Assembly: GCF_902784195.1 (NCBI RefSeq)
Contig: NZ_CACZTX010000006.1
Coordinates: 124,001 to 188,000, forward strand
DNA: 64,000 nt
Source of the DNA: an uncultured Methanobrevibacter sp.
GTDB lineage: Archaea; Methanobacteriota; Methanobacteria; Methanobacteriales; Methanobacteriaceae
Reading direction: 5' to 3'
Positions 9,100 through 18,920 of the stretch are shown here, piece by piece. A model generated the notes under the pieces. It searched no databases. It had not been told where the DNA came from and saw only the letters and a program-made list of their open reading frames with translations. A program made the position numbers and the translations under genes. How positions within the stretch are numbered: the first letter of the stretch is position 1; every line of letters begins with the position of its first letter.

Positions 9100-10794
9100 T
9101 TAATCTTTTCTTAAACTATTATCAAAATTGGTACCTTCAATGATTCTTCTTTTTTTCTCTTCCAATTCTCGAGCTTTTCTTTGTTTTTCGGCTAATTCCT
9201 CTTCACTTAAGGAATCGCCATCAAATTTTGACAAGTCAACAGACTTTTTGAATTTAGGTTTAGAATTTTCAGCTTCTTCGAAAGTATCTTCAGAATCATC
9301 TTCAAAATCATATTTAGAATACTTATCTTCTAAACCGTTCCTTCTTTCAGCCTCTAAATTGGAATCAGCATCATCTTCAACAAGATCTTCCTCAAGATAA
9401 TCCTCTTCAATAGCTTCATCTACAGAATCTGACACAGGCTCATCTATAGATTCATCTACCGGCTCTTCAATAACTTCCTCAATAATCAATTCATCTTCTT
9501 CAACTAAATCAGAGTCATCAACAAGAATATCTTCAGGAGCATCCTCAGAAATCTCAACTGAATCAAATTCATCCTCATCATCTTCAAAATCGTATTTGGA
9601 ATACTTATCTTCCAAATCAGACTCATCAGATTGTTTGTTTAGTCTGGAATGAATAGGAATGATTTCATCGGGTTCATCATCAGTTTCATCAAAGTCATCT
9701 GAAAGTTCTGTTGAATTAGCATTTTCATGCTCTTTAAAAGAAGATTGATTTTTTTGAGATGTTAAATTTGAATCAGAATATAAAGAATTGATATCATCAT
9801 CAGAAAGTTCATCTTCATTCTCATTCTCAAATAAATCTTTAGGGGAATCAACAGATTTGTCATTATCGCCACTATCGGAAAAATTAGAATCTTTTTTTCT
9901 CTTTAAAACGCTAAAAATAGCATCAAAGTCTTCACGAGTGATACCGTCCTCGCTTACTTCGTCATAATCAATACTCTTAATGCTGTTGAACGTATCGATA
10001 ATTAACGAAGACTTTGAGGAAGAGAAGAACTTCAATAAAGAAAATCCAATAATAATAAGTCCAATAATTACCAAGAAAATAGCAAGCCCTGCAGTTTCAC
10101 CGGATAAAACATTATCCACAACCCTGTCAGAACTTGAAGCATAATAAGTTATTCCAATGATTAGGATTGCCAAACCTACAATAAAACCAACAAGGGTAAA
10201 AATTGTAGAGGAATCAAAAATATCTAAAGATTTTTTAGAGTCAGAAGATTTTTCCTTATTGTTTATCAATACACCTTGAGCAGAAGATTTGCCAATTTTC
10301 TCTTCCACATCCTCATCTGCTAACGCAACATCACTATCTTTTACAGCAATAAAGGAATCTTCATCATCAATCTCTTCATCACTATCAAATGATTCACTAG
10401 ACTCATCGCCAGCTTCATCATTAATAGAATCAGTATTTTCTTTTAAATCAACATCCTCAGTTGATTCTATAACATTTGCTTCAATTGAATCATCTAAATT
10501 AGGATTAATGATAACTCCTCCTTCAATAGATTCATCATCGAAAGCATCAGATTCTTCTAAATCTTCATATTCATTATGAATAGGAATGATCTCATCTACA
10601 GAATCATCTTCAAAGTCATTAGAAACTTCATAAGATTCATCATCTTCAAATTCCAATTCCTTGAAAACCTCAGAGATGGATTTGGATTTATTGAATCTAG
10701 TTTTTTTAAGAGAAGTGGAATCATTAGCTCCGGGAGCTGATTCATCATTTCCCTTGGAAACGTCTTCTAAATTACTATTTTTTGAATTAGTCAT
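9100..10794 (-). CDS. Highly acidic two-helix membrane protein of unknown function
   Basis: A 564-residue protein I do not recognise. Residues 1-195 and 265-530 are extremely rich in Asp, Glu and Ser and probably disordered. Two hydrophobic segments, about 198-219 and 234-257, would span the membrane with both tails on the same side. Short repeats recur: DEIIPIH occurs twice, and LEDKYSKYDFEDD occurs twice in the C-terminal tail. The last 40 residues turn basic and helical (EEELAEKQRKARELEEKKRRI). A good AAGGAGAT precedes the ATG. It sits between TFS and PCNA, in a block otherwise devoted to transcription and replication, so a role as a membrane anchor or scaffold is conceivable but unproven. 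Confidence 0.75.
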   Translation of the reverse strand: MTNSKNSNLEDVSKGNDESAPGANDSTSLKKTRFNKSKSISEVFKELEFEDDESYEVSNDFEDDSVDEIIPIHNEYEDLEESDAFDDESIEGGVIINPNLDDSIEANVIESTEDVDLKENTDSINDEAGDESSESFDSDEEIDDEDSFIAVKDSDVALADEDVEEKIGKSSAQGVLINNKEKSSDSKKSLDIFDSSTIFTLVGFIVGLAILIIGITYYASSSDRVVDNVLSGETAGLAIFLVIIGLIIIGFSLLKFFSSSKSSLIIDTFNSIKSIDYDEVSEDGITREDFDAIFSVLKRKKDSNFSDSGDNDKSVDSPKDLFENENEDELSDDDINSLYSDSNLTSQKNQSSFKEHENANSTELSDDFDETDDEPDEIIPIHSRLNKQSDESDLEDKYSKYDFEDDEDEFDSVEISEDAPEDILVDDSDLVEEDELIIEEVIEEPVDESIDEPVSDSVDEAIEEDYLEEDLVEDDADSNLEAERRNGLEDKYSKYDFEDDSEDTFEEAENSKPKFKKSVDLSKFDGDSLSEEELAEKQRKARELEEKKRRIIEGTNFDNSLRKD

Positions 10795-10937
10795 TTTATC
10801 TCCTTACTTAAAAATACTAAGAATACTCACTCATCAATAATAAACACACCATAATACCCTTAGTAAAATCGCTATAAATACGATTAAATGAATAATAAAT
10901 ATAAATATTAATTTAAAACTAAAATATTAGATTAAAA

Positions 10938-10957
10938 GCATTGCATCAAAGCAATGC
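10938..10957 (-). terminator. Hairpin downstream of TFS gene
   Basis: A perfect 7-base stem (GCATTGC at 10938-10944, GCAATGC at 10951-10957) with a 6-base loop lies 20 bases past the TFS stop. On the reverse strand it is flanked by T-runs on both sides, consistent with transcription termination. Confidence 0.6.
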
Positions 10958-10977
10958 AAAAAAATGATTAAAATTAA

Positions 10978-11313
10978 TTAATCATAGCCTCTCCATTTAT
11001 GACCGCATTTTTCACAAGTGAAGAAACGAGTTGGCGCTTCATCAGCACTTCGGGTTTGAAGCAATTCGTATGAAGCACGATCATGTCCACATTTAGGACA
11101 AATTTCTCTTACAGTAGAACGTAAACCGCTTTCATCTCCTCTCATTATAACAGTTTCTTTAGATTCTACTTTTTTTTCGATTGAATATTCGGCTTTATCC
11201 ACTTCAGTTGAATCATAGCCGCAGGTGGAACATTTCAATACAATCTTTTTATCATCTTCCTCTCCTACTTCCTGAGGAAGAATCATGCCACCACAATTTG
11301 GACAAAATTCCAT
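10978..11313 (-). CDS. tfs: Transcription factor S (TFIIS-like RNA cleavage factor)
   Basis: 111 residues, matching archaeal TFS, which stimulates transcript cleavage by backtracked RNA polymerase. An N-terminal zinc ribbon (FCPNCGGMILP, then LKCSTCGYDS) and a C-terminal one (CPKCGHDRASYELLQTRSADEAPTRFFTCEKCGHKW) are complete. The acidic pair in RSADEAP corresponds to the catalytic loop. GGAGGT precedes the ATG. It appears to be transcribed alone, with its own terminator hairpin downstream. Confidence 0.95.
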   Translation of the reverse strand: MEFCPNCGGMILPQEVGEEDDKKIVLKCSTCGYDSTEVDKAEYSIEKKVESKETVIMRGDESGLRSTVREICPKCGHDRASYELLQTRSADEAPTRFFTCEKCGHKWRGYD

Positions 11314-11397
11314 TATTTACCTCCAATATTTAAGATACTACTCTCTAAAAACAGAAATTAAAAAATTTTAAATTAAATGTAAACACAATTAGAAACT

Positions 11398-11423
11398 GAT
11401 TATAATCTCCAATAATTATAATC
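11398..11423 (-). promoter_or_regulatory. Inverted repeat in the 390-base gap upstream of TFS
   Basis: A perfect 9-base inverted repeat, GATTATAAT at 11398-11406 and ATTATAATC at 11415-11423, lies about 85-110 bases before the TFS start. It may be an operator or simply a TATA-containing hairpin. The remainder of the gap (11314-11703) is A+T-rich, with no gene seen. Confidence 0.35.
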
Positions 11424-11703
11424 GAAACATTTACCTTTTCCTATAATAATTCAACTTAATTAAAATTCTAAAATTTAAGTTTTTTAAATTTCGTAAATGA
11501 TTAAATACTTTATATATAACATACTTATAAATAAAGATTATTAAGTCATAGTATTTAAACTTAATTTAAAAATAGGGTAAAAAACGCCTAAAAATTAAGA
11601 AAAATTGTAAAAATTTAGTAAAAAATAATAATAAAAACAGATTGTTAGTAGATTGAAAAATACTAAAAAATTTACAATTTTTTTGAAAAAATTTATTCAA
11701 AAA

Positions 11704-12138
11704 TCAGTCAGTTTTTTCTAAATGTTCCTTGACTTCACTCAAAATTTTTGCATGGTCAAATGCAAGTTCTTTTTCCTTCAAAACATCAAATGAAAATACA
11801 CCGATATCATTAGCATCATCATCTGCCTTTGCATCATCAAAATTTCCATGAGCCAAATAAACTATAGAAACCGTATGCCTTCTTGGGTCACGGTCCGGCT
11901 CGGAATATACACCGAATAATTCAACAGATTCAATATCAATGGAAGTTTCTTCCTTTGCTTCTCTTATAGCTGCATCTTCTGTTGTTTCACCATAATCAAC
12001 AAAGCCACCTGGCAATGCCCAAGAGCCTTCAAACGGAGGATTTTTCCTTTGAATCAATATGAATTCATGATTTTCATTATAAATAAAAATATCAACAGTC
12101 AATGATGGAATCTTATATTTAATACTCTCACCCCACAT
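11704..12138 (-). CDS. NUDIX hydrolase (ADP-ribose pyrophosphatase-like)
   Basis: About 144 residues. The Nudix box GGFVDYGETTEDAAIREAKEET near residue 48 has the canonical GX5EX7REUXEEXGU pattern, which binds Mg2+ and cleaves nucleoside diphosphate-linked compounds. The substrate cannot be told from the sequence; WALPGGFVDYGE resembles ADP-ribose pyrophosphatases. I start at the ATG reading MWGESIKYKIP, since the upstream extension is low-complexity hydrophobic and unlike the family. It lies between rpoL and TFS on the same strand. Confidence 0.88.
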   Translation of the reverse strand: MWGESIKYKIPSLTVDIFIYNENHEFILIQRKNPPFEGSWALPGGFVDYGETTEDAAIREAKEETSIDIESVELFGVYSEPDRDPRRHTVSIVYLAHGNFDDAKADDDANDIGVFSFDVLKEKELAFDHAKILSEVKEHLEKTD

Positions 12139-12285
12139 AAAAATTATAAAAAATAATAAATAAATCAATAATACATCGAATTTAAAACAAAACCTAAAAA
12201 ATAATTTAAAAATGATAAGAAAATAATAAAAAAAGATTATTAAAACTAAATAATAAAAAAATAAAAAAGAAGAAAGAAATCGAAA

Positions 12286-12558
12286 TTAGATTCCTTCAAG
12301 CAATTCTTTAAATTCAGCAGTTTCTTCTTTTAATCTTTGAGCCGCTCTTAAAAGAGAATCTCTTGGTCTTTTTGTTCTTTTAGTTTTAATGGTCATGATA
12401 GGTTCACCGGTAAGAGGGTGATCAATACCATAAACCGCATATTCTACATCGCTATCTTCCATGAGATATTTTCTTAAAACATTACAAAGAGAGTGGTTTT
12501 CTCCATGAATAATCATTTCGAGTTCTAATTTGGTATCTTTTACAACTTCAATTTCCAT
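12286..12558 (-). CDS. rpoL: DNA-directed RNA polymerase subunit L
   Basis: 90 residues, the size of archaeal RpoL (Rpb11-like), which pairs with RpoD in the polymerase assembly platform. The conserved LELEMIIHGENHSLCNVLRKYLMEDSDVEYAVYGIDHPLTGEPIMTIKT is evident. AAGGA lies upstream of the ATG. It follows csl4 by 73 bases and is probably co-transcribed with it. Confidence 0.95.
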   Translation of the reverse strand: MEIEVVKDTKLELEMIIHGENHSLCNVLRKYLMEDSDVEYAVYGIDHPLTGEPIMTIKTKRTKRPRDSLLRAAQRLKEETAEFKELLEGI

Positions 12559-12631
12559 GTTATCTTTTCCTTAAAAGTTAAATGACTTCAACAATAAAAT
12601 TTACAATTTGGATGTAAGTTAATTATAAAAA

Positions 12632-13198
12632 TTAATAATCATAATTTTTAGAAACTTTTCTTTTTTCCTTTCTATCACATACAGGACAGTATACTTCAGA
12701 TTCATTGCAAGGATCCATAAAGCTTCTGCATCTGGTACACATAGCCTTTACAACACCAGAAGTAATGTCTTCTGTATTTAAATCAAGGTTATCCCCCATA
12801 ATCTTAACTACTTTTGCTTCAATTAAATCTCCAATTCTAAAAGCATCAGTAAGCTTATCAATATAACCTGGGGTTACTTGAGAGATGTGAATAGCTGCCA
12901 AATAAGGAAGAGCCAATTCACGTTTGGTTCCCTTCTTAGCATAAATAGTTATTAAAGCTCTTTGGCCACGTACATCTTTTACTTCACCATATACAATATC
13001 TCCAACTTTCAATAGGTTTGGACCACCAGATTTTGATATTACAGAGATTTCCTTTTCATCTTCATCAATCAATACATTTCCAGGAACACCAGATTTTACG
13101 CTACCATCATCTTCGTATGCTCCTTGACCTGGTAAAAACTGTTCACTTACACTTAAAAAGTCACCAGGCATTACAAAATCTCCAGATTCCATTTTCAT
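12632..13198 (-). CDS. csl4: Exosome complex RNA-binding protein Csl4
   Basis: 188 residues with the Csl4 layout. There is an N-terminal domain (MPGDFLSVSEQFLPGQGAYEDDG), an S1 RNA-binding domain at about 60-140 (GDIVYGEVKDVRGQRALITIYA), and a C-terminal zinc ribbon (CTRCRSFMDPCNESEVYCPVCDRKEKR). Csl4 caps the archaeal Rrp41/42 exosome and recruits DnaG. The ATG at 13198 follows GAGGTG by 5 bases. The Csl4-RpoL-Dph2 neighbourhood is common in Methanobacteriales. Confidence 0.95.
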   Translation of the reverse strand: MKMESGDFVMPGDFLSVSEQFLPGQGAYEDDGSVKSGVPGNVLIDEDEKEISVISKSGGPNLLKVGDIVYGEVKDVRGQRALITIYAKKGTKRELALPYLAAIHISQVTPGYIDKLTDAFRIGDLIEAKVVKIMGDNLDLNTEDITSGVVKAMCTRCRSFMDPCNESEVYCPVCDRKEKRKVSKNYDY

Positions 13199-13240
13199 CT
13201 AAACACCTCATAACAGGCAATTTTGCCAATTTCAACATTT

Positions 13241-13348
13241 TATAATTCCTTTTATAAAATAGGACAATCATCCGAATAATCCCATAACTCCGTTTATAGA
13301 ATTAGGATAATCAATCCAGAATAAATCCCATAATTCCATTTATAGGAT
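13241..13348. repeat. Three degenerate 20-base repeats upstream of csl4
   Basis: Three related copies of a 20-base unit, roughly YATAAYTCCNTTTATARRAT, occur at 13241-13260, 13283-13302 and 13329-13348, 42-46 bases apart. They lie in the 420-base gap before csl4 (13199-13621). A GGCAA/TTGCC inverted repeat at 13216-13227 lies closer to the gene. The rest of the gap is featureless A+T-rich DNA. The regular spacing suggests regulator sites or a decayed tandem array. Confidence 0.45.
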
Positions 13349-13621
13349 TTATTAAATTATGAAATTAAATTTGATATAAATTTTCATCCATAAAATTATC
13401 AATTATTTATATGTAAATTATTTATGTTTTTTAGTAATATATAAAAAATTCGGTTTTTAGAAATAGTTTTGAATTTATAAAACAAATGAAAGTAGCATAA
13501 ACTGATAAAAATAGTTTAAAAAATAATTAGGGCAATTAGAAAAATAGGATAAAAAAATAGAATAAGTAGAAAAATAGGATAAAAAAGAATTGACGGAATA
13601 AAATAGAATAGATATCAAAAT

Positions 13622-14629
13622 TTATTGATAATACCTATCTTCAAACAATATTTCATCTAGTTGGTATTTTTCCCATTCTCTTTTATTTAAGACTATTTCA
13701 AGTTCTTTAGGAGTTATAACCGGCTTTTTATACATTTGAGAATCATCAATAGCTATTCTAGGACATGCAGTTACAACAAATCCTTCAAGTTCCATATATG
13801 GAAGCAATACATCGGGGTTTACATGGTCCATGAGAAGAATAAAAGCTTCCATTCCCTCATCTTCAAGAAGTTTCTTAATTCCCTTAGCCAATTTCATCCT
13901 GTATTGGCCTTCTTTAGAAGAAACTATAATTCCCCATTTTGTAACTTCCCGTGCCTTCACGATTCTTGCAAATCTTATTCTCAATATCCTGTCTGCATAG
14001 GCACTCATTTCACGAATGTCACCACTATAAGGATCAATAGCTAAAACTGGAGCTTTTGTGAATAGATAAATCCCTAAGGGATGGAAATTGCCGCTGCCAA
14101 TGAATAGGTAAACATCTGCTCCCAAGTTCTTTACAGAAGCGAAATTGCAACCTAAAACCTGGCCTTTTTTTGTGCTTCTTGAAGAACCAATAACAACTTC
14201 CTTGCCGTTATCCTCTAAAAAGTCTACAATCTCATCAAGCAAATGCAAGTGCTGTGCAGTTGTTGCAATAGCTATTTTGGAATAATCCTTCAATTGTTCC
14301 AATGCCTCTTCAAGGTAATCCTTGATTTTGACATTGGCTTTAGCTTCTATAAACATTGTAGGAATGCTATATCTAAGAGGGAGAGGAGTATGTCCATAAT
14401 GAACAATGAAATCCACTATTCCATTCATCTTTCTGTCTGAAACATCACAGGCCCCAAAGCATGGATCTGCAGATACAATAACAGTAGCTTCTGTTTGCTT
14501 TTCAATTTCTCTTGCAAGAGCTACAGCTTGCATCTTAAGTCCTTCTGGAAACTGCAATCCTACATTCCTAACATTTAAAGAGTTTATTTTCTTTATGACC
14601 CTTTTAAGCTCCATATCATATAATGCCAT
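13622..14629 (-). CDS. dph2: Diphthamide biosynthesis enzyme Dph2
   Basis: About 335 residues. Dph2 is the non-canonical radical-SAM Fe-S enzyme that transfers the aminocarboxypropyl group of SAM to a histidine of elongation factor 2. Three separated cysteine motifs supply the cluster ligands: [11 protein letters not shown] near 65, VLGCNFASV near 165 and [14 protein letters not shown] near 290. I start at ATG 14629 ([12 protein letters not shown]), where GTTGAT lies upstream, rather than at the upstream TTG. It is followed leftward by csl4. Confidence 0.93.
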   Translation of the reverse strand: MALYDMELKRVIKKINSLNVRNVGLQFPEGLKMQAVALAREIEKQTEATVIVSADPCFGACDVSDRKMNGIVDFIVHYGHTPLPLRYSIPTMFIEAKANVKIKDYLEEALEQLKDYSKIAIATTAQHLHLLDEIVDFLEDNGKEVVIGSSRSTKKGQVLGCNFASVKNLGADVYLFIGSGNFHPLGIYLFTKAPVLAIDPYSGDIREMSAYADRILRIRFARIVKAREVTKWGIIVSSKEGQYRMKLAKGIKKLLEDEGMEAFILLMDHVNPDVLLPYMELEGFVVTACPRIAIDDSQMYKKPVITPKELEIVLNKREWEKYQLDEILFEDRYYQ

Positions 14630-14757
14630 TTTATCAACTAACAATGAAAAATAATTATAAAAAACAAGATTAAATCTTTAGACTAAATCTTAAAAATAGA
14701 AATAAATAAAAAAATAAAAAAGTTAGCCATTGAGACTAACAGATTAAAAGCGGATAA

Positions 14758-15324
14758 TTATAACAATGAATCAGCTACAACTTTTCCATCAACGACATCC
14801 AATTTTACAAGAGTCTTGATTTCTTCACCGGTAGCCTCTTCAACAATACCTTTACCTTCACCTTTTTCTACAACCACTACAGTGTCAACCAAGTTTACAC
14901 CAATGGATTTCAATTCATTGATTACAGCAGTGAGAGTTCCTCCTGTACTTACTACATCATCCACTAAAAGGATATTGTCTTCCTCTTTCAAGTCATTGAT
15001 GTATAATTTGGAAGTTGCATAACCAGTGGATTTGACGATTTCATGTTCACCAGGCAATCCGTATTGTCTTTTACGAATAACTACAAATGGAATGCCAGTC
15101 TCTAAAGACAATGCAGTTGCAATGTGAATACCCATAGCTTCAACACCTACAATCTTATCGATTTTGGACAAATCCAATATTTCATCTAAAACTTGTGCAA
15201 TTTCCTTTAAGACATTTGGATCCATTGCAGGTATTCCATCACTGATACCGTGAACAAAGTAATCATATTCCCCTTTTTTAACAACTGGTGCCTCTCTTAA
15301 TGATTCTACTAATTTTTCAAGCAT
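14758..15324 (-). CDS. hpt: Hypoxanthine/guanine phosphoribosyltransferase, archaeal type
   Basis: 188 residues with the PRPP-binding loop in NILLVDDVVSTGGTLTAVINELK near 125 and a flexible-loop region around VVIRKRQYGLPGEHEI near 85. It salvages purine bases by joining them to PRPP. The N-terminus MLEKLVESLREAPVVKKGEYDYFVHGISDGIPAMDP fits archaeal Hpt. GAGGG precedes the ATG. It is divergent from the SRP54 gene. Confidence 0.92.
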   Translation of the reverse strand: MLEKLVESLREAPVVKKGEYDYFVHGISDGIPAMDPNVLKEIAQVLDEILDLSKIDKIVGVEAMGIHIATALSLETGIPFVVIRKRQYGLPGEHEIVKSTGYATSKLYINDLKEEDNILLVDDVVSTGGTLTAVINELKSIGVNLVDTVVVVEKGEGKGIVEEATGEEIKTLVKLDVVDGKVVADSLL

Positions 15325-15634
15325 TTTTAAACCCTCTACTACTATAAATATATCTTTGACATAATATTCAATTCAAAATTTTAAATTATCATAAAAATAA
15401 AAAACTTAAAATCAAATTTATGCATCTATATCAATAATTTTATAATAAAAGATAAATAAACTTTTATATAATATTAGTTTATACATTAAAGTTAATAAGA
15501 TAAACTATTATTTTGTTTTAGAAAGGTGAAACAAAAATAAGATTTTTGAGAAATATTAACTAAAATAAAAATTAAAAAATAAAATTATCAAACAATAATT
15601 ATTTTAATCCATTATCAAATATCGGAGAGATATT

Positions 15635-16975
15635 ATGTCAATGTTAGGAAGTTTAGGAGAAAACCTTACAAACACCATGAAAAAATTGGCTGGAATGAGT
15701 GTTATTGACAAAAAGGTTGTAAAGGAAGTAGTTAAAGACATTCAAAGAGCTTTAATCCAATCAGACGTAAATATCCAGCTTGTATTAAAATTATCCAAAA
15801 CAATCGAAGACCGTGCACTTAATGAAGAGCCACCAAAAGGAATTACCCCTAGGGAACATGTAATCACAATTATCTATGAAGAAATGGTTAATTTGCTCGG
15901 TAGTGAAGCAAAAGAGCTTGAAATCAATAAAAAGCCATTCAAAATATTGTTCTTAGGATTGCAAGGTAGTGGTAAAACCACCACAATCGGTAAATTATGC
16001 AAGTACTTGCAAAGAAAAGGTTTCTCTCCAGCCGTTGTTTGTACAGACACATGGAGACCTGCAGCATATGAGCAGTTAAAGCAACTCACTGAAGATATGC
16101 AAATCCAACTTTATGGAGACCCTAATAATAAGGATGCATTAGACCTTGCAGAAAAAGGTTTAAAACAATTTAAAAATCAAAAGATCATTATTTTCGATAC
16201 CGCAGGTAGACATAAGAACGAAGAGGATTTAATTGAGGAAATGAACAAGTTGGATAAGATCATTGAACCTGATGAATCCATTCTAGTTATTGACGGTACA
16301 ATAGGTCAACAGGCCGGAGAGCAAGCTAAAGCATTTTCACAAGCGACCGATATCGGTTCCATAATCATTTCAAAATTAGATGGTACCGCTAAAGGGGGAG
16401 GAGCTCTCTCTGCAGTAGCTGAAACTGGCGCGCCAATCAAGTTCATCGGTACTGGGGAAAGAATCGATGAGTTTGAAGCATTCGATCCTGAAAGGTTCAT
16501 TTCAAGATTATTAGGTATGGGAGATATCAGAAGCCTTATCGAAAAGGCTGAAGAGGTTATTGATGAGGATGTAGCTACCAAAACCATGAACAACATGCTT
16601 AGCGGAAAGTTCACACTTATGGATATGCAAAACCAGTTTGAAATGATGAACAGCATGGGGCCTATGCAACAGGTCATGAACATGATCCCTGGTTTAGGAG
16701 GCAAGATTCCTAAAGAGGCCAGCCAAATGACTGAAGATAAGATCAATGAGTTCAAGATCATCATGTCTTCAATGACTGAAGAGGAAATGCTCAACCCTAA
16801 AATAATCAAGACTTCCCGCATTACCAGAATCGCAAGAGGTTCTGGTGTAGACGAGAACAGCGTAAAGGAACTGTTAAGATACTATAACAATACTAAAAAA
16901 GCGATGAAAGGTATTGGACGTAGAGGAATGGGCGGAGGATCCATGAATAGACTCATGGGCCAATTCATGAAATAA
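15635..16975 (+). CDS. srp54: Signal recognition particle protein SRP54
   Basis: 446 residues, full length. The N domain is followed by the G domain with [14 protein letters not shown] near 106, [16 protein letters not shown] near 188 and [15 protein letters not shown] near 248. The C-terminal M domain is methionine-rich ([42 protein letters not shown]) and binds signal peptides and 7S RNA. GGAGAG precedes the ATG. It is followed 63 bases later by pus10 on the same strand. Confidence 0.97.
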   Translation: MSMLGSLGENLTNTMKKLAGMSVIDKKVVKEVVKDIQRALIQSDVNIQLVLKLSKTIEDRALNEEPPKGITPREHVITIIYEEMVNLLGSEAKELEINKKPFKILFLGLQGSGKTTTIGKLCKYLQRKGFSPAVVCTDTWRPAAYEQLKQLTEDMQIQLYGDPNNKDALDLAEKGLKQFKNQKIIIFDTAGRHKNEEDLIEEMNKLDKIIEPDESILVIDGTIGQQAGEQAKAFSQATDIGSIIISKLDGTAKGGGALSAVAETGAPIKFIGTGERIDEFEAFDPERFISRLLGMGDIRSLIEKAEEVIDEDVATKTMNNMLSGKFTLMDMQNQFEMMNSMGPMQQVMNMIPGLGGKIPKEASQMTEDKINEFKIIMSSMTEEEMLNPKIIKTSRITRIARGSGVDENSVKELLRYYNNTKKAMKGIGRRGMGGGSMNRLMGQFMK

Positions 16976-17038
16976 ACATTCCAAAAACAACTAAACTACT
17001 TTTATTTTTTATATTCATTTTTTTAAAGAGAGATTTTA

Positions 17039-18172
17039 ATGAATCATGAAATACTTAATAAGGCTGAAGAATTAATCAATTATGCAAATGGAAATATCTG
17101 CAATCATTGCCTTGGACGTAAGTTTTCAGATTGCGTAGAAGGAAATGGCAATGAGGATAGAGGGATTAAAATTAGAGAATCCCTAAATTTGGAAGCTTAC
17201 GATGGAGAATGTGAAATATGCCACAATATCTTCAATTATATTGAAAATGATGTTCTTGATTTGGTGAATGAGAAAATAGGCCTCTTGAAAGTTGAATTTG
17301 ACACTTTTGTTGTTGGCTGCAAATTGCCTAAGGAAATAGTTGAAAAAGACCAGGAAATCAGCGATGACCTTGATTTTAATGTAGAGATAATCAAAAAGGA
17401 AGTCAATAGGGAAATCGGCAAATTGCTTGAAGCAAATCTCAAGCAGAATGTTGATTTTGATGGAGAAGATGTTCTTGTGATGGCTGATTTTAAGTGGCCA
17501 TGCACCAAATGTAAAGGAAGAGGCTGTGAGGAGTGCAATTTCACAGGAAAGCAATACCCTGAATCAGTGGAGGAACTTCTATCCGAAACTGTCTTAAAGC
17601 ACACAAATGGATATGAAGCCAAGTTCCATGGCGCTGGAAGGGAAGACATTGACGTTAGAATGTTAGGCACTGGAAGGCCATTCGTGCTTGAAATCAAGGA
17701 GCCTAAGATTAGAAAGATAGACCTTGAAAGAATTGCTGAAGAGGTTGCTGAAGTCGCTAAAGGGAAAACTGAATACTTGAATCTCAAGTTTACAGAAAGG
17801 AAGAGAAAAGCTGAAATCAAAGTATCCTCACCAGACACCTATAAGGTTTACAGAGCATTGGTCAAATGTGAAGATGACATCAAGGAAGATGACTTGGAAA
17901 AGCTTCAATCACTTCATATGATTCAACAAAGAACTCCAATAAGAGTATCCCATAGAAGAGCAGACAAGATTAGAGAGAAGGAAGTGAAAAACATTGAAGC
18001 TAAGTTCATTGATTCAAAGACCTTTGAAATGATCATTAAGACAGAAGGCGGACTGTATATCAAGGAACTTATCTCAAGTGATGAGGGGAGATCCAATCCT
18101 AGCGTGACTGAAGTCCTAGGCACACAGGCAATCTGTGCAGAATTGGATGTGATTGAAGTTGGAATTAAATAA
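17039..18172 (+). CDS. pus10: tRNA pseudouridine(54/55) synthase Pus10
   Basis: 377 residues. Pus10 makes pseudouridine 54 and 55 in archaeal tRNA. The N-terminal zinc region has CNHCLGRKFSDC near 21, CEICHNI near 59 and CTKCKGRGCEEC near 158. The catalytic segment GREDIDVRMLGTGRPFVLEI near 200 holds the active-site aspartate. The C-terminal part includes GGLYIKELISSDEGRSNPSVTEVLG. GAGAG precedes the ATG. It lies between SRP54 and L21e, the usual arrangement in related methanogens. Confidence 0.94.
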   Translation: MNHEILNKAEELINYANGNICNHCLGRKFSDCVEGNGNEDRGIKIRESLNLEAYDGECEICHNIFNYIENDVLDLVNEKIGLLKVEFDTFVVGCKLPKEIVEKDQEISDDLDFNVEIIKKEVNREIGKLLEANLKQNVDFDGEDVLVMADFKWPCTKCKGRGCEECNFTGKQYPESVEELLSETVLKHTNGYEAKFHGAGREDIDVRMLGTGRPFVLEIKEPKIRKIDLERIAEEVAEVAKGKTEYLNLKFTERKRKAEIKVSSPDTYKVYRALVKCEDDIKEDDLEKLQSLHMIQQRTPIRVSHRRADKIREKEVKNIEAKFIDSKTFEMIIKTEGGLYIKELISSDEGRSNPSVTEVLGTQAICAELDVIEVGIK

Positions 18173-18435
18173 TTCCAATTTTAAAATTAAAAAAGCTATT
18201 TTTTAAAAATTTAAAAATAATTTTAAATATACTTTAGAAATCTTTTAAAATATTATAAAATACCTAAAAAACATAAACTTTATTAATATCTTAAAATATA
18301 TAGTTTATTACTATCAAAAATAGAAGATTGGATTATTGCTGAAATTCAGTCACTAAAATTTTATGATATTTTATAATATTTTTGATATTTTTTTCTTTCA
18401 ATATATAAAATTTAGATATGTCTTAATCAATTAAA

Positions 18436-18556
18436 CCTACGGTTAGGGCTAAGTCTAAATAAGACTTATATATTGGCTTTTACAATGAATAGCTAAACCG
18501 AAGGGCTTAAGCTATGATATTCAACTTAAATATCGTACTGGGCTACTAGCTATTTA
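18436..18556 (+). ncRNA. Candidate structured RNA upstream of rpl21e
   Basis: In a 450-base A+T-rich gap (18173-18624) this stretch is clearly richer in G and C. It contains a perfect 7-base hairpin (18450-18456 with 18462-18468). A TATA-like TTATATAT follows at 18466-18473. Next comes a 67-base domain closed by AATAGCTA (18488-18495) and TAGCTATT (18547-18554), with an inner stem GATATT/AATATC. A second TATA-like TATAAAAT at 18562-18569 could serve L21e separately. This is consistent with an independent small RNA or a structured leader. No known family was recognised. Confidence 0.4.
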
Positions 18557-18624
18557 AAAAGATATAAAATGATGGGTTTTATATTTTTACTACACAATTA
18601 ATTAAATATTAAAGAGGTATAAAA

Positions 18625-18915
18625 ATGCAAAGATCCAGAGGATTTAAAAGTAGAAGTAGAAAAAAATTGACCAAAAGAGTAAGACCTGGTCGTGCAAACC
18701 CAATTACCAGAAGAATTCAACAATTCGAAAACGGTGATATGGTACACATTATCATCGACCCAAGTATCCAAAAAGGCCAACCTCATTCCAGATTCCATGG
18801 AAAAACCGCTAAAGTAGTGGACAAAAAAGGTAAAGCTTACATACTTGCATTAAAAGATGGTAATAAAGCAAAAGAATTAATCGTTACTCCAGAACACTTA
18901 AAATTACAAGAGTGA
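18625..18915 (+). CDS. rpl21e: 50S ribosomal protein L21e
   Basis: 96 residues. The start [17 protein letters not shown] and the core [41 protein letters not shown] are typical of L21e. GAGGT precedes the ATG. The stop overlaps the leader of rpoF, whose ribosome site lies at the end of this gene. A structured non-coding stretch lies just upstream. Confidence 0.96.
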   Translation: MQRSRGFKSRSRKKLTKRVRPGRANPITRRIQQFENGDMVHIIIDPSIQKGQPHSRFHGKTAKVVDKKGKAYILALKDGNKAKELIVTPEHLKLQE

Positions 18916-18920
18916 GTACA

